Part shown: positions 55,004-56,032 of the stretch, piece by piece
Layout: each line of letters opens with the position of its first letter
How positions within the stretch are numbered: position 1 is the first letter of the stretch
Assembly (NCBI GenBank): GCA_030530875.1
Contig: JAUMUD010000012.1
Coordinates: 1 to 56,032, forward strand
Source: Corynebacterium sp.
GTDB taxonomy: Bacteria; Actinomycetota; Actinomycetes; Mycobacteriales; Mycobacteriaceae
Length of the DNA stretch: 56,032 nucleotides
Direction of reading: 5' to 3'
Program-made: the position numbers and the translations under genes
Notes under the pieces: model-generated
Seen by the model: the letters and a program-made list of their open reading frames with translations, nothing else
What the model was told of the DNA's origin: nothing
Databases searched by the model: none

Positions 55004-56032
55004 TTAAATATGAAAAGTACGAATTTTCTTAGAACATTCACGAAGCTTCACTGCATCCTTAATCCCAGGTGCCCGTTCCACACCTGAATTAAGGTCCACA
55101 CCAGCCAGCTTTTGCTTAGCGACGACCCTCAAAGCGCCCTCAATATTTTCCTCATTGAGGCCACCCGCCAAAAGGGTACGGGATAGCTGCTCATCACTGA
55201 GGGGGAGCTTCTCAATAGTGCGCCAATCAAAGGCCTGGCCGCTACCGCCCTGCCCCTTATCCAGCACATATCGGTCAGCCTCCGGGATCGTGGCCGGTGG
55301 ATTATCCGCATTAATTGCGAGCCAGAATTCTTTATCCTCTGGAATGGCTGGAGGTTCGTTCAGCTCAGCGTGGATCTGATAGGCCACAATGCGTGGATCC
55401 GCAGGGATATTTCTCATCGAATCCAGATTGCGAATAACAGCAACATACTTAAGACCAGGTTCCGCATCCATGATCTCCACGGCCTTGTCCTTGTCAATGA
55501 ACCGTGGGCTGGCCTCTTCAAAAATCAATCCACCATAGGTAGCGCCTAGTGCGCGGGCAGCCTGGGCGGAAGTACCCTGCGTGAGGCCACAGACCTTGAG
55601 ATCACCAAAGAGGAGCTTACGGCAGGCCTCATCCACATCAGGGCTGCCGGTGAGCTGCGATCCAACCAAGAAAGCATCAGAATGCGCAGCCAATTCCACC
55701 ACAGTGCCATGATCACGAATACCGGATTCAGAAACCAGCAAAGCACCTTCCGGAAGCAGCTTCGCGAGCTTGGCAGAGCGGCTCAGATCAATAGTCAGGT
55801 CATGGAGGTTACGGTGATTAATACCGATGATCTTAGCACCAAGCTTTTCCGCGCGGGCCATTTCCTCCTCATCAATAACCTCAGTGAGAATATCGAGATT
55901 ATAGGATTTGGCCAGTTCAGCGAGCTCAGTATATTCTTCATCGCTGAGCACGCTCAGCATAAGCAAAATGGCATCGGCCCCGTAGTGGCGGGCGGCACGC
56001 ACCTGCACGGGGTCAATAATAAAGTCCTTGCA
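55004..56032 (-). CDS. trpC: TrpCF fusion, partial at window edge
   Basis: Runs off the right end; the frame continues as CKDFIIDP up to the last base, so about 342 residues are seen and the N-terminus is missing. The N-terminal part is indole-3-glycerol-phosphate synthase (INHRNLHDLTIDL, LVSESGI), the C-terminal part phosphoribosylanthranilate isomerase (KVCGLTQGTSAQAA, then GVDLNSGVE). The fusion is seen in corynebacteria and enterobacteria. First of trpCF-trpB-trpA in the window. Confidence 0.95.
   Translation of the reverse strand, partial: CKDFIIDPVQVRAARHYGADAILLMLSVLSDEEYTELAELAKSYNLDILTEVIDEEEMARAEKLGAKIIGINHRNLHDLTIDLSRSAKLAKLLPEGALLVSESGIRDHGTVVELAAHSDAFLVGSQLTGSPDVDEACRKLLFGDLKVCGLTQGTSAQAARALGATYGGLIFEEASPRFIDKDKAVEIMDAEPGLKYVAVIRNLDSMRNIPADPRIVAYQIHAELNEPPAIPEDKEFWLAINADNPPATIPEADRYVLDKGQGGSGQAFDWRTIEKLPLSDEQLSRTLLAGGLNEENIEGALRVVAKQKLAGVDLNSGVERAPGIKDAVKLRECSKKIRTFHI

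Overview
The window is the replication-origin region of an actinobacterium, most likely a Corynebacterium of moderate GC content. This rests on gene order: a fhaA-fhaB-pstP-rodA-pbpA-pknA-pknB cluster, crgA, ppiA, a CwsA-like gene, gyrA with a DUF3566 gene and tRNA-Ile/tRNA-Ala, gyrB, recF, dnaN and dnaA, then rpmH, rnpA, yidD, yidC, rsmG, parA, parB, cwlM, trxA, trxB, a SigM-like gene, murJ, a DUF6049 gene, a Nudix gene and pcnA. A fused trpCF also fits Corynebacterium. The species cannot be named from sequence reading alone.

Layout: 1-9.3 kb holds a tRNA-Leu and the seven-gene phosphosignalling and cell-elongation operon on the plus strand. 9.3-13.4 kb holds an unrecognised gene, crgA, a 950-bp non-coding block packed with DnaA boxes, a rhomboid protease, ppiA and the CwsA-like gene. 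13.6-14.9 kb holds a secreted trypsin-like protease and two tRNAs. 15-23 kb holds DUF3566-gyrA and gyrB, with a small accessory segment between them: a ribbon-helix-helix regulator pair, two small secreted proteins and copies of a dispersed repeat. 23-28.7 kb is DUF721-recF-dnaN-dnaA on the minus strand. 29.4-34.1 kb is the rpmH to parB block on the plus strand, followed by two tandem paralogous exported proteins. 36.3-46.7 kb is cwlM, trxA, trxB, sigM-like, murJ, DUF6049 and Nudix on the minus strand. 46.9-50 kb is pcnA, yqgE, azlC and azlD on the plus strand. The right end has a bile-acid-type symporter, a Rieske lipoprotein, an old yellow enzyme and trpA, trpB and a partial trpCF.

The genes form two linked systems. 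Replication and segregation are represented by DnaA, DnaN, RecF, gyrase, ParA/ParB and five parS sites between 31.3 and 51.4 kb. Envelope growth control is represented by PknA/PknB, PstP, FhaA/FhaB, RodA/PbpA, CwlM and MurJ with its kinase-like domain, CrgA and the CwsA-like protein; in mycobacteria these are known members of one phosphorylation network.

The most interesting feature is the crgA-rhomboid intergenic block (about 10.6-11.57 kb). It has eleven exact TTATCCACA boxes plus near matches, interleaved with a palindrome (TGTAATTACA) and with CTGTGATCA. The dnaA-dnaN gap, the usual actinobacterial origin, has only one exact box. The block could be the real origin, a second origin element, or a DnaA-titrating locus. 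Other points of note are a dispersed repeat with an exact 12-base core present six times, start codons buried inside parS sites, a DnaA with a long linker and a C-terminal tail, and a free-standing secreted GA-like module.
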